Assembly: GCF_000004195.4 (NCBI RefSeq)
Contig: NC_030678.2
Location: forward strand, 97,360,904 to 97,424,903
DNA: 64,000 nt
Reading direction: 5' to 3'
Source: Xenopus tropicalis
Lineage: Eukaryota > Chordata > Amphibia > Anura > Pipidae
The notes under the pieces are model-generated. The model saw nothing but the letters and a program-made list of their open reading frames with translations. It was not told the origin of the DNA and searched no databases. Numbering within the stretch: the first letter of the stretch is position 1; each line of letters begins with the position of its first letter. Below, one piece after another: positions 33,259-44,544 of the stretch. A program made the position numbers and the translations under genes.

Positions 33259-33421
33259 TTTAAGTTGCAATTGGGAGTACCTAATGACAAATACTACTAA
33301 GAAAGTATATTTTATAAAAAAAATGGTTTATTTAGATGGTGCAGGGTTCTATATATGAGCTGGTTTATGCAATATAGCTTTACAGAGACCTACATTGTTT
33401 GGGGGTATAGTTTTTCTTTAA

Positions 33422-34131
33422 GGCAATGGCAAAGAAAAAGAGCCCCTCCCATGTGATGCCTTTTGCTTATCTGCAAAATCAGAAGCTCAGGGACAGAGGC
33501 AGTCCACCACTCTTTTACTGGACCTAAGCATAGCCCATAGCCTGTGTTTGCTATGATTGGCAGTAAAAAATTAAATCTCAGTTGAGAAGACACGTACGTG
33601 TATTCTAGGTTTTTATAAAAAAATGTAAACATGGTGATGCATACATCATATGATTTTGCTGAATTATGTAATACATTGGCAAAACCTTACAAAGCTGGCT
33701 TTTACCACACTTCAGGCAAATACCTGGGGGTATTGACTACAATAATGTTAAGCTTGAACTACCTAAACACTAACAGGAAAACAGTCTCAACCCATCAGTG
33801 TTGAGGTGGTGTGCAATATCCACCTCTGGGTCACAGGTATACATAATGATGCCTGGATGCCTTATTCTGCCCCAGTAAACACTCTTCTGCTGCATCAGTT
33901 AAGGACAGATATCAGAGAGCTGGAATGAGGATATATACATGTAGCTTTGGTATTTTTCAACCCACAATATCTAATAGCTATCCATTGGAACATGAATTTA
34001 TTGTAAAGGCTCTAAAAGGATGAATTACAAACTTTTTTTTTATTCTAATAGGAAGAGGTGGTTCCAGATAGTCGCACTTTAGGTTACAAGGGCTGATGGC
34101 TATTATTTCTAATAATGCTACTTCTTTACAT
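33422..34131. other. No gene recognised
   Basis: AT-rich DNA, no recognised feature. Confidence 0.5.
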
Positions 34132-34139
34132 TTATTCAA

Positions 34140-34381
34140 TAGTGATAAGTAGAATTTTTTTGGGTGAAATAGTTTTGCAAAACCGCAGCAACAAAATGCC
34201 CATAGACGCCAATGTATTTTGGATGCAAAAAGTGCATTGTGAAAAGAGTCACCACAAAAAACACTCCCATAGACTTGAGTGTATTTTGAACTGAAAAACG
34301 GGTTTCACTGTTTTGCAAAATTTTCCAGCAGTTTTGCAAATTTTTCTGCAAAGCAAAATGGGCCAGATTCACTTATCACTA
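34140..34381 (+). mobile_element. TAGTGATG-ended hAT-like MITE
   Basis: Ends TAGTGATAAGTAGAATT and GATTCACTTATCACTA are inverted repeats. Flanks TTATTCAA and ATATTCAT share TATTCA in register, a worn 8-bp duplication. CCCATAGACGCCAATGTATTTT and CCCATAGACTTGAGTGTATTTT form an internal direct repeat, like the CAATGGG repeats of the 4,164 copy. Non-coding. Confidence 0.75.
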
Positions 34382-35008
34382 ATATTCATCTTTCTAGATT
34401 TCTAAACTTGGTAATTTAGATTAGGTTAATAATATTTTATTGCTGATTTGTTGCTATTGTAACTACACTGACTGGCTATGCTATGGAATGAGCCCCTCCT
34501 TCCCTAACCAAAATTCTAGTTATACCTTACTGCTAGCATCTAAACTCATTCCAACATCTGTTTTTCTTTCATATTACTAATTTTCTTCACACTCCTAATC
34601 TGTTGGATTCCAGTAACGAGACAACCATTTGTAGCATTGCAAATGATCTCCAAATGATACTTCTCTAGCCTAATGCTCCCGAATGTATTCTCTGCTTTTG
34701 ATAGTCTGGACTATTCCATTCTGATGTAAATTCTCCATTCCTTGTGTATCTGCAATTGAGCTGCATAATGATTCTCTTCTAATTTTTCTAACAGTTTTTA
34801 CTTATTTTGCTATGTTACCAAATATTTCTCTCAGAGTGGGAATCTTTTTTCCAGCAATTCTTTGTCCTCAATTTTCAAACTTCTGTGTCAACATTTTTAG
34901 AAAGACCATATATTTATTAAGTAAGTTTTTAAGATGTATGTGATAGACATGCTCCATATCAAAATAATTGCAGTTGCCATACAAAGGGAGAAAAGAAATT
35001 CACTCAAA
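34382..35008. other. No gene recognised
   Basis: AT-rich DNA, no recognised feature. Confidence 0.5.
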
Positions 35009-35130
35009 GCTTACAACAAAGGACTAGCTTTATGTTTTTTTTACCAGAAAGTATAGTGTGCATTATTGACCTTAAACTCCCAGAGAGCTGCAGAAAAAAA
35101 GATAATTAACATACTTCTTTTACAACTGTA
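35009..35130 (+). repeat. Left arm of a 122-bp inverted repeat
   Basis: The block from GCTTACAACAAAGGACTAGC to CTTCTTTTACAACTGTA is the reverse complement of 37,001-37,122 with only a few mismatches. Similarity fades outward through an indel. It does not match any element family recognised elsewhere in this window. It could be the end repeat of a 2.1-kb element or a local inverted duplication. Confidence 0.85.
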
Positions 35131-35675
35131 TTTTTAACATCAATAACCTTGGGAATGCTACAATTAATATTTTTACAAATGCTTCACACAATCACTTACT
35201 GTTATTTATGCTTTCTTGTTTGATTTTTTTTTCTATTCAATTAAGTGTTTTCATGGTATATTGATATATTCACTATATGGAAAGGATGAAGATGAATGGA
35301 AAAATGCAAGAGGAGAATTGGAAAATTGTTCTAGGCACTAGAACTGAAAACTGAAAATGCTGGTTTGATAAATAGACAGTAGACAGAGACAGAGATTAGA
35401 AAAAGCTGCTTTGATTTTTAGGTATATTCATTTTTCTGTATATGCACAATATGTTTTTGGACTTTGCACTTCTAGCAGTATATATGTGGAATGTAATATG
35501 TTTTTCTTTTTCTTTGGGTGGGCCTAACAATTTGCAGTTTCATACCATGTGTATATTTTTGTATGCAGATGTGATGACAATAAAGCTTTATTTGACTTCA
35601 TGCTCTAATTTTAATAATGCTAATATAACTTACATGTTTTGGATGTTTAAATAACAATACTATTAAAAGACAGAC
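35131..35675. other. No gene recognised
   Basis: AT-rich interior of the inverted-repeat interval. A 70-aa frame at 35,442-35,654 has no domain. Confidence 0.45.
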
Positions 35676-35677
35676 TA

Positions 35678-36179
35678 GGGGGCTGATTTACTAACCCACG
35701 AATCCGACCCGAATTGGAAAAGTTCCGACTTGAAAACGAATATTTTGCGACTTTTTCGTATGTTTTGCGATTTTTTCGGATTCTGTACGAATTTTTCGGA
35801 TCCAATACGATTTTTGCGTAAAAACGCGAGTTTTTCGTATCCATTACGAAAGTTGCGTAAAAAGTTGCGCATTTTGCGTAGCGTTAAAACTTACGCGAAA
35901 AGTTGCGCATTTTTCGTAGCGTTAAAACTTAACGCTACGAAAAATGCGCAACTTTTCGCATAAGTTTTAACGCTACGCAAAATGCGCAACTTTTTACGCA
36001 ACTTTCGTAATGGATAGGAAAACTCGCGTTTTTACGCAAAAATCGTATTGGATCCGAAAAATTCGTAAAGAATCCGAAAAAATCGCAAAACATACGAAAA
36101 AATCGCAAAGTACCGATCATTACGAAAAAAACGCAATCGGACTCCATTCGACCCGTTCGTGGGTAAGTAAATCAGCCCC
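35678..36179 (-). mobile_element. TA-flanked near-perfect palindromic MITE
   Basis: TA at 35,676-35,677 and 36,180-36,181. Ends GGGGGCTGATTTACTAACC and GGGTAAGTAAATCAGCCCC. The arms are nearly complementary throughout, with a centre near 35,930 (TAACGCTACG repeats). The CGGGTCGAATxGAGTCCGATTGC side lies on the right here but on the left in the 23,940 copy, so the two insertions are in opposite orientation. It is about 40 bp longer than that copy because of extra central repeats. Non-coding. Confidence 0.85.
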
Positions 36180-36181
36180 TA

Positions 36182-37000
36182 GGACTAGGCTCAGTTCATG
36201 TGCATAGGAGCCAGAATGCTTTAGTTATCTTTTTTGTGCTTTTAACACCAGTGTAATATAGAAGCATCATGTCATGTAGCGGCATCATATAATTTGCCAC
36301 ACACTTCAAGTATTGAATAGTCTGGTACCCATTGTTAATATGCATGGTAGAGGAGCTGAAGGCATACAGTAAAATGCAATCACACTGCAATAAGTGGCTA
36401 GTAATATATGGTTATTGTGGTAGTGATTATTGTGGTAGGGTATTATTACTGTTATTTTATTTTAGAAAATGTTCTGCACTCATTAACCAAGGAATAATAA
36501 CCCATAAATACACACAGTGCCATGAGAAAACCTTGTGCTCATCAAAGATAGGTACTGAAGCTAGACTTACCTGCATATGCTTGACATAAGAGGTAGTCTA
36601 GGAGCAATAGAATATCTGCTGTATGATGGTTATGTTGGAGGAGTCCTTTTTGCTATGAGAACTAATAAGACAAATTGCTCTGCTAGCTATTCATTGCTCT
36701 TCACAAAGCCGAAAATGCACTCTCTATTTGACTGACCTTCATTGCACCTTAATATGAGGGCTTAATGGCAGTGCTTAAGAGGGGATACAAAATATATTCT
36801 CATCAATATTGTCTCACTACATCACTACAACTGACATACAGTATATGATCAAGGTCACAATAAAAAAAATGCATGCCTGAATGAAAAATGCTGGAACAGC
36901 AATAGCTGTTGAAATAGATTGATCACAATATATATGTATATATGTATGTAAATATATATAACGATAAGGTAAAGTACTGCACTGTCAGGACAATGCTGTT
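36182..37000. other. No gene recognised
   Basis: AT-rich DNA including an AT/GT-rich tract near 36,930-36,960. Confidence 0.45.
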
Positions 37001-37122
37001 TACAGTTTTAAAAGAAGTATGTTAATTATCTTTTTTTTTGCAGCTCTCTGGGAGTTTAAGGTCAATAATGCACACTATACCTTATGGTAAAAAAAACATA
37101 AAGCTAGTCCTTTGTTGTAAGC
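37001..37122 (-). repeat. Right arm of a 122-bp inverted repeat
   Basis: Reverse complement of 35,009-35,130 (TACAGTTTTAAAAGAAGTAT through TTGTTGTAAGC). The arms enclose about 1.87 kb that contains the palindromic MITE at 35,678-36,179. Confidence 0.85.
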
Positions 37123-39055
37123 GATTTCCTTTTCACGGTTCATTTTGATTACGTTTTTTATATCAATATTATTTTATAAACAAATTAGCAAACTTTCAGT
37201 TTTGATAAGATTTAGAGTTTATACAAATAAAAAAAAATAATTAACAAATTCAAATTTTTATAAATAGGCCTCCAATGTCACCTACGATGCAAAATGGTAG
37301 CAAAATACACAGGTATTCATGAATAAAGAAACCATCAAAATGGCTCACACCATATGATAATACAATGTTTTTTTTATTTTAGTAACTATTATTCCCAAAA
37401 ATATTAAAAATAATTAATTTTATATTCCCTGAGAGTGCAGAATTTCTTTATTTATTAGCAACAAGGCTTTCAACAGTGCTCCTCAATGTTTTTGTATGTG
37501 TGTAAATGTTTGTGTATAAAATTAGGTATTCAGATTTATAGTTCCTTTGAATAAAATTTGTAGTGATGTTAAGAAAGTATCCATTATTATTATTAGTATC
37601 TTTTTTATATATTGTTGTGTCAACATATTATGCAACACTATAAATTATGTTCACCATACGCATCTGTCCATGCCCCTAACATACCAGTCACTAACACTAG
37701 GGTTAATTTCAATTAACATTCCTCTATTTTAGAATTGTTGGTCATTATGTCATTGCTATTCAAATATATACACTAGTAAATCATGGTGTGGATCAATGGA
37801 AGTCTAATTTAATTCTCAAGATACATCTTAAAGGCATTCTCAATGCCGAAAATGCAAACCCGATATTTACCTTGCAGTATGACCTTTATATTTGCCATTT
37901 TTTGCATCCATGCAAAATAGATATTTTTCAACGTAGTATGGCTTCTATAGGAACGGCTTGGTCATCTGGTGTGGAGGCAAGACAGGAGTTGACTAATTTT
38001 TGACACGGTGGCATCAAAATGAAGAAAGTAAGGTTGAGAAAACATGACAAGTAGAACAGACATCAGTTCATGAGGGCAAACAGACAGTGAAAAGCTGATC
38101 TTGAAAATTCTCTTTCATAATTTATAAATATTCACATATCTATTTTTAAAACAAAAATACAGGCAATACGGTAATGACTTTGGCTGGGCAGATGTAAATC
38201 TTAACGACTTATGTTTTGTGTAACATCTTACTGTGTATGGAGATTGTTTTGAAAAACCATGTTGCAGTGCTAAAAGATCACTGTCAGTCTATCCAAATCA
38301 ACATTTTATTTGCCTCTATACCATCTTTTAGCAGCAGACACAAAAGCCGCAGCTGTTTTTCATGGCATCTATCTATGGAAAAAGATCATCAACTGATCAA
38401 CTTCCTGATATTAGTAGTAGCAAAGTACCAACCAACAAGAAAGAGACAGGTGATTTTATGTAAAATAATGGCTTGTAATGCCTAAAGATTTTTTGCTTGT
38501 CACATCTGTCTTAATATTATTTGGATATACATTTTTATACAGTTGTTTTAACACTGGATCTGGTTTTACATGTTTGGGAAGAAAGTATGCATGATAAGGA
38601 ATGGGTGAACTAATAGAACTATAGGATAATTGTGAATCATTTAAGTGTAGCATTGTCAATACTGTTGTTAATCTGAAGCAACTTGCCTATATGCGCTTAT
38701 CTAAACTAGCAGCATGCTACAGTAATTTGTACCTACTTTGGTGCATGAGCCACAAGCGCAACTTGACAAATTTGTAAGTATGAGTCTTATGCTTATAGGC
38801 ATTTTGCTATTGCACCACCTGAATTGCAAACATAAAACCCTAAGATATATAATACACCATAACTGATGTCTAAGAAATGGAAATGTATTTAGTAACATAC
38901 TGTAGGTGTAAAAATGCTGTTGCCCATACCAACAGAAACTGTAGCACTTATAAAGAGGTTGTGGGTGTTATAAATAGACTGTGATAGAAGAAGCATATAA
39001 AGTCTTCTAGTAGCTGACTACTACATTCTCCACTCAGAATTCCTCTGCTTAAAAC
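37123..39055. other. No gene recognised
   Basis: About 1.9 kb of AT-rich DNA. The frames at 37,788-38,003 and 38,216-38,485 have no recognisable motif. Confidence 0.5.
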
Positions 39056-39360
39056 AGGGCTCATTTACTACTTAATTCACCATGTTTTTGAATATTGCTC
39101 CCTGCCCTGCACAAGGAAAAATTGCAGCAGGTCTCGGCGCTAAATAACATTTCACATAGACTAGCGTTTGCCCTGTGAATACATTGCCTGCATATGGAAG
39201 CACTATATTGGATGTAGGCACCTCCTAACCTTCCCCTAATTTGAATATCAACCAGAAATGAAACACGGCTGCCAATTTTCAGTTTTCTGTTACTAAAGGG
39301 CATTAAGGGACACATTTTTGTGTACTTTATTGCCCTTGCTCTTCTGTTTAGGACCATAAT
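39056..39360 (+). mobile_element. Possible MITE (GGGCTCATTTACTAC start)
   Basis: It opens CAGGGCTCATTTACTACTTA, a start resembling the GGGCTCAATTACATCC block at 62,604. No matching right terminus was found. Weak call. Confidence 0.3.
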
Positions 39361-39556
39361 ATATTAGCCTTAACATCTTTTGATACATTTGGAAAATGCT
39401 TTTTTGACTTAATTAATGACATTATCATCAATTATTATATTCTCATTGTCCTGGGAGCAGATTTTTAATAATGTACGAAACAGCCTGAATGCCACATCCA
39501 GTTTTTGTTACAGCTTTGAAATGAATTGTATGCAGGATATATAGCAGTCAATATAT

Positions 39557-39598
39557 GTCAGTACAGGCAAGGATGCAGTCAGTAAAGGCAAGGATGCA
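39557..39598 (+). repeat. Tandem duplication of 21 bp
   Basis: GTCAGTACAGGCAAGGATGC and the following base are repeated once immediately with one change (ACAGG to AAAGG). Confidence 0.85.
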
Positions 39599-39773
39599 GC
39601 CATACCTGTGCATCATACAGACATGTTTGATAACTATTGCCTTCCTCTCACTAATGTTAAAGCTTTAATTTTTCATTTATATAATCACATGTATAGCCAT
39701 GAGTATTGAATCCTTTTTCAAGGAGTACATCAGACAAAGGAAGGGAGCAAGGTCATCTCAAAAAAAGACAGCC

Positions 39774-40083
39774 TAGTGACTTTTCCTATCCAAATTTTTT
39801 CGCCAGGCATAGATTCGCAGTGAATTTCCGCATTTCGCCATTGGCGAATTGTTTCACCGCAGAGAAATTCGGTGAAATGTTGTCGCTCGTCAAATTGGCC
39901 CGGTTGCGTGAAATCAGACGCGTCAAAAAAAAACGAGGGCAACAAAAAAAATAGCCACGGGAGACAAAAAAGACGTGGGCAACAAAAAAAACGAGCAACA
40001 AATGTGTTTTGTAAATTTTTTGCCGTTTCGCAAATTTTCTTGCCATTTCGCAAAGCAAAATGGGACAGATTCGCTCATCACTA
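39774..40083 (+). mobile_element. TAGTGATG-ended hAT-like MITE
   Basis: The right end is GACAGATTCGCTCATCACTA; the left end is degraded (TAGTGACTTTTCC). The interior holds TTTCGCCAGGCATAGATTCG, CGAATTGTTTCACC, GACGCGTC and a string of GGCAACAAAAAAA and GAGACAAAAAAGACG repeats. Right flank ATAATATA shows no clear match on the left. Overlapping frames in three phases are repeat shadows. Confidence 0.7.
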
Positions 40084-40159
40084 ATAATATATTTGAATAC
40101 TTATTTATGAACTGCCTTCTGATAAATAATCCTTTGTAAGTAATCTTTTCTATTGGGTT
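40084..40159. other. No feature recognised
   Basis: Short AT-rich spacer. Confidence 0.4.
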
Positions 40160-40900
40160 TGTTAGTACCCCTCAATCCTTCTACTCAGGTGGGGACAATC
40201 CATATTGACTCCAGCTGGCACTGATCATGGTTCAAATAAAAATGTCTTAAAAAACGGTTAGGTTCTTGTGGTTTGAAAACATTATAAGCCCAATGACCGA
40301 ATAAAATGAAAGGGAAGAAGGGCATGATTAAGCTAGGAGACAACCCCCTTTCCCCCCCTCCAGGTATATCCCAGTGTTAAAGGCTCAGTTGAGGGAATAA
40401 AAGAAGGACCCTAACCGGATGTGAGCTCACCAGACTTTTGGCAACAGGAGGAGCAGGAACCGACAGCATCCCTCCCTAATAGTTTGTCGCATTGTGGGGG
40501 GTGGGGTCGACTTTGAGCCCCAGAAGAAATTAAAAAAAGGTGCAGTTGGTAAAGTGTGTGGGTAACTGGGTAGGCCTGGGGTCCCCAGGGATATGAATAA
40601 TCCTAGAATGGCACTTGGATAGACAGGACAAGGCTCTGGGCTCAGTGTCAAACTTCTTTAGAGGATATAAGTCATTTGACTGCTGTTTAATGTTTAGATT
40701 TACAAACGGTTTAATACAAGTTATGGTTGTTTATAGATATACTGTATAATTGCTGATTTTAATTAAATAATTTGCAATAAACAACTACGGCCTTCTCTCC
40801 CCAATTAAGTGTCCATAGTTTTATTGTGGTAATAGGAGGAGGGCAAAGGGGCACAACAGGCTCGACACTGCATTAGTCAGGGTCGTTTATTTACCACACT
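40160..40900 (+). mobile_element. Possible LTR-like block
   Basis: The interval is richer in G+C than its flanks. Near its right side, GCAATAAACAACTACGGCCTT resembles the polyadenylation part of an LTR. No paired LTR, TG...CA ends or coding frame were found, so this may instead be unique sequence. Confidence 0.25.
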
Positions 40901-41184
40901 GCAGTGTGCAAATCACATTTAAATGCAGTCACCATGTTTTTTTTTTTACCCACAGTTTACCTGCCTAATTCTTTAGGCAGCATTTACTAGTTAGCTGTTT
41001 ATAAGCACGCATAATTGGGATATATGGGTCACTAGATGTTTGCAAACTTTAGAATTTACATTAACCCTATTTCTGAAGCTGAAAACTACCACAAACAACA
41101 TCTTAAACAAATAAAGTATGTTTTATAAAAGCTGACAGAAGTATTTCGCATTTGATAATTACTGTAGTTTACTCCCCATATTTT
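40901..41184. other. No gene recognised
   Basis: AT-rich spacer. Confidence 0.4.
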
Positions 41185-41937
41185 TTTCATTTAAGCTTGT
41201 GCAAAGAACAAACTATAACTAAAATAAATTAGAATAAAACTATAACTAAAATAAATAACCTAAATAAATATAAATAAAAGACCAGTTGAAAAGTTGTTTA
41301 GATTTTGTCATTCTATAACATACTAAGGGGCCCATTTACTTACTCACGAACCGGCCGAATGCGTCCGATTGCGTTTTTTTCGTAATGATCGGTATTTGGC
41401 GATCTTTTCGGAAAATTATCGCGACTTTTTCGTTGCCATCCGAATGTTGCATAAAATCTGGCGATTTTTTCGTAGCGTTAAAACTTGCGCGAAAAGTCAC
41501 GCCTTTTTCGTAGCCATTCCGAAAGTTGTGCAACTTTTTTCGTAGCGTTCGGATTCATTCAAGCTTCAGTATGGTGACTTTTCTTGGGCCAGGTTGGAGC
41601 TGCAGGGTGCCATTGAGTCCTATGGGAGGCTTCCAAAATCATGCTAAGTCTGAAAGTTTCGGCCGCCGCTTACGAGCGATCAATACGAAAAAGTCGCGAC
41701 AAGATACGAGCGAATCATAATGGCTACGAAAAACTAGATTTTTTTCACGAAAATCGTATTGGTAACGAAAAAGTCGCGACAATTTCCCGAAAAGTCGTAA
41801 AGGCGCCGAAAAAAAATGCAAAAATACGAAAAAGACGCAAAATGTTCATTTTCCAATCTGAATTTTTCCAATTCAGATTCGAATTCGTGTCTTAGTAAAT
41901 CAGCCCCTAAAAGTTAACTTAAAGGTGAACCACCCCT
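41185..41937 (-). mobile_element. Kolobok-like MITE split by a palindromic MITE
   Basis: The right end is AAGTTAACTTAAAGGTGAAC then CACCCCT, followed by TTAA (41,938-41,941). To the left lie AGACCAGTTGAAAAGTTG and CATTCTATAACATACTA, family blocks also seen at 3,160-3,200 and 8,985-9,030 (inverse). The block between the two TAs is a separate element. The far left side is degraded and has a short duplication of AACTATAACTAAAATAAA. Left limit approximate. Confidence 0.75.
41326..41907 (-). mobile_element. TA-flanked palindromic MITE nested in the Kolobok MITE
   Basis: It lies between ACATAC-TA and TA-AAAGTTAACTT. The copy at 8,961 reads AGTTAACCTTTAGTATGTTA (inverse) without any insertion there, so a TA was duplicated. 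Ends AGGGGCCCATTTACTTAC and GTAAATCAGCCCC. Outer arms resemble those of 23,940, but the centre (TGGAGCTGCAGGGTGCCATT, TGGGAGGCTTCCAAAATCAT) is that of the 1,361 copy. Non-coding. Confidence 0.85.
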
Positions 41938-41941
41938 TTAA

Positions 41942-42409
41942 AAAAGGAAGAACCCTGAAAAAAAATCCCTGACCACGACGCAAATGAGTCTGAAGGGGAA
42001 ATGGCCTGTTTAATCCTTAATTGTCCATTCAAAGTGTATTCAAACATATCCGATAAGTATTATCAAAAATACAGTTATACAATACATAACACAGAGATAG
42101 GTACTGTGCTACAGTATTTAGAAATTCTACTGTGCCAGAGGGCAAGCTGCTGGTGTGATTAATTTGTTACTAGTGCTACAATATCTGTGATTTGTGTAGA
42201 CTACTGAAAAGTCTAGTACTACTTTTAATGCAGGTTTCCTCACAGCTATGTATTTGCAGTAATTACTGTTAGATGAAAATGTACACTACATAGGGATCAC
42301 ACTGCTCCTTCATGGTAGATATATTTAGCATACTTAAGTGTTATGCAATACATGACCCATGCATCACCCTACACTTGCTCACACCTCACTCACCAATAAA
42401 AACTGCATG
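41942..42409. other. No gene recognised
   Basis: AT-rich spacer. Confidence 0.45.
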
Positions 42410-43453
42410 ACGATATCATTGTTGGAAATGATAATGGCCACAGCTTTATTTAACAATAATACAAACAGTGCAATAAATTAACACAATACCAATAAGTAAA
42501 CATGTATAATCATAACAATATATCATAACAATACATCAATATATATAACCGTAAGTGCAAAAACATTAGTATGCTCCAAGAACATTGACCTTGAGTGCCT
42601 TGCCAGTCTGCCCTTCCACAACCAACCTGAGCCGTGCTATCCTCCAGCCGCCCAATCCCTAGCTCGGAGGATATCCGCCGCCAAATCCGGGACCTATCCG
42701 GTCCCCTTTTCTACTTAGCCAGTTATTATCCACCCAGCGCTTTATAGCGCACCATTTGTATTCCTTCCACCAATGGTCACCCACATTAGGGGATAAACCA
42801 TCCATTATACCTGATCTGGCATACCAGAACAGGCTTCTCCCCCCCCCCCCCCCCCCGGCAGACTGACAAGGACCCGCCGAAGCTGTGACAACTACCAGGA
42901 CGCTGATCCGCCTCTATCTTTTTCCTACTCTTACCCTTATCTTCTTCACTAGTTAACTAAACCCTTGTACCCCTCAACCCTCCGAGGCCACATGCGTGAC
43001 AACTAGCAGCGATCATAATTAAGAAACAAGGAGCCAACCCCCAACTAAGGGAGGGTGGGTGGGGACCTTTCTCTGCTGCTTCCACTCAAAATGGTGGATA
43101 GCCAGCCCCTAACTATTCTCCTATATACCTCTCTCCGCCCCACATTTTTGGCACTCCCCTTTTGTATCAACTACACCAGGGCTGTCCAACTGGCCCCCCT
43201 CTGTGTGGCCCCCCACCTGGCCCCCTGCATTGCTCACACCTCCGATTCAGGCTGTAATCCCCCTGTATTGTTTAATCATGTAATCCCCTGTGTTGTTCAC
43301 ATCTTTTAATGCCTTCATTGTTTTCCCCCTGCATTGTTCACACCTCAGGCTCAGGCTGTAATCACCCACATTGTTCACCTGTTCACACCTCAGACATTCC
43401 CTCTGACACATCCAGCATTGTGTCTCTGTATGCTGCCTGTGTGTGCCATAGGG

Positions 43454-43690
43454 CAGGCATAGTGTGGCACACATTGGCAGGGGAGGGCAGGCATAGTATG
43501 GCACACATAGGCAGGAGATGGCAGGCATAGTGTGGCACACATAGGGAGGGGAGGGCAGGAATAGTATGGCACACATAGGCCGGGGAGGGCAATCATAGTA
43601 TGGCACACATAGGCAGGGGAGGGCAGGCATAGTATAGCACACATAGGCAGGGGAGGGCAGGCAGAGTATGACACACACAGGCAGGGTAGG
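43454..43690 (+). repeat. 34-bp minisatellite, about 7 units
   Basis: Units carry CATAGTATGGCACACATAGG followed by CAGGGGAGGGCAGG with small changes. Because 34 is not a multiple of three, all frames stay open by chance and give repetitive cysteine-rich pseudo-proteins on the minus strand that are not genes. There are no unique spacers, so it is not a CRISPR array. Confidence 0.9.
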
Positions 43691-43695
43691 GCAAG

Positions 43696-43862
43696 CTCTA
43701 TGCCTCCCCTATGCTGCCTGTGTGTGCCATACTCTGCCTTCCTTATGCTGCCCGTGTGTGCCATACTCTGCCTTTTCGTATGTTGCCTGTGTGTGCCATA
43801 CTCTGCCTTTTCTTATGTTGCCTGTGTGTGCCATACTCTCCCTGCCCTATGCTGCCTGTGGG
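43696..43862 (-). repeat. Inverted companion of the 34-bp minisatellite, about 4 units
   Basis: Units read TATGCTGCCTGTGTGTGCCA then TACTCTGCCTT, the complement of the preceding units but with a slightly longer period (about 36-38 bp). Together the two arrays make a large imperfect inverted repeat. Confidence 0.85.
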
Positions 43863-44345
43863 AGATGAACCTGGCAGGAGTTTGTGTTGGGAGTTTGTTA
43901 GCATTTGTAAATAGTCATTATATGGTCCCTAAGGTGTGTAATTATATGCTGGTGGTTGCTGTGCTATCCACAGGGGAGGAGGAGGCATATGGATTTAAAT
44001 GTATGTCTTAATATGACATAATATAATTCTTTCACATATAAATGAAGGGTGATATCCCTTCAGTGAGCACCAACCATTGGGTTTTAGCTGTGTTGCCACC
44101 ATTAATGTGGGGATGGTCTTAAAAGCTCTTGTGATAACATGGGTGCAGTTTGAAGTGGGTGTGGTTTAAAAAAGGGGAGTGGTCAAAACTGGCTTCCATT
44201 ATCGTCCCTCCACCATGTAGGCCAGAAAAATTCCGGCCCTCGGTACCACAGAAGTTGGACAGCACTTAACTACACTATTCCCCGCTGTGATGCTGTGCAG
44301 GGTCATGCAGCCCCTCCTCCGACTCTGCTGCTCCAGGGCTTACAG

Positions 44346-44544
44346 TATACATTTGTAGAAGACTCGCTGATGCCTCAGATAAACTGACCCCTATTTACAT
44401 TATTTATAGTGCTGTAGAGCTATAACCCTTCTGCTTATAGGGAAATGTTATTAAAGTTGTAAATGGCAGAAAAATAATTGCACAAATGAGAATACATTTT
44501 GCAATGCAATATTCTTTATTAGCAGTTATTATATTGCAAATTTT
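44346..44544. other. No feature recognised
   Basis: Short AT-rich spacer. Confidence 0.4.

Larger units (their letters stand above)
32044..33417 (+). mobile_element. Kolobok-like TTAA MITE carrying two insertions
   Basis: TTAA at 32,040-32,043 and 33,418-33,421. Ends AGGAAAACTATATTCCCAAA and GGGGGTATAGTTTTTCT are imperfect inverted repeats. Blocks such as CACCATTTTGTGATGGTCTG, AACAGGAAGAAGTGTGG and ATATGAGCTGGTTTATGCAA belong to an abundant Xenopus family. Two foreign blocks split it, at about 32,277-32,729 and at 32,805-33,258. Non-coding. Confidence 0.75.
43177..44267 (+). mobile_element. hAT-like element carrying a minisatellite
   Basis: The left end CAGGGCTGTCCAACT and right end AGTTGGACAGCACTT are inverted repeats. 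AACTACAC flanks both sides exactly (43,169-43,176 and 44,268-44,275). The interior has GTTGTTCACAC-type repeats, then a 34-bp minisatellite and its inverse. No transposase. It splits the retroelement-like block. Confidence 0.9.
42410..44345 (-). mobile_element. Retroelement-like block, interrupted by a hAT element
   Basis: The left edge reads ATAATGGCCACAGCTTTATTTA; on the minus strand this is an AATAAA followed by GCTGTGGCCATTAT, like an LTR or retroelement 3' end. GGGAGGGTGGGTGGGG (43,048) and GGTCATGCAGCCCCTCC...CTCCAGGGCTT (44,300-44,340) recur in the same order at 50,225-51,310, so the two are copies of one family. It has an 18-C run at 42,839-42,856. No pol motif is visible. Class undetermined (LTR or DIRS-like possible). 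Confidence 0.45.

Noticed and set aside
43454..43690. Regular 34-bp repeats resembling a CRISPR array
   Set aside because: Units are contiguous with no unique spacers, inside a hAT-like element of a vertebrate genome.
43247..43764. Antisense frames of 124-143 aa rich in CLPSPAYVC repeats
   Set aside because: Direct translation of a 34-bp minisatellite. All three phases stay open and no flanking coding signal exists.
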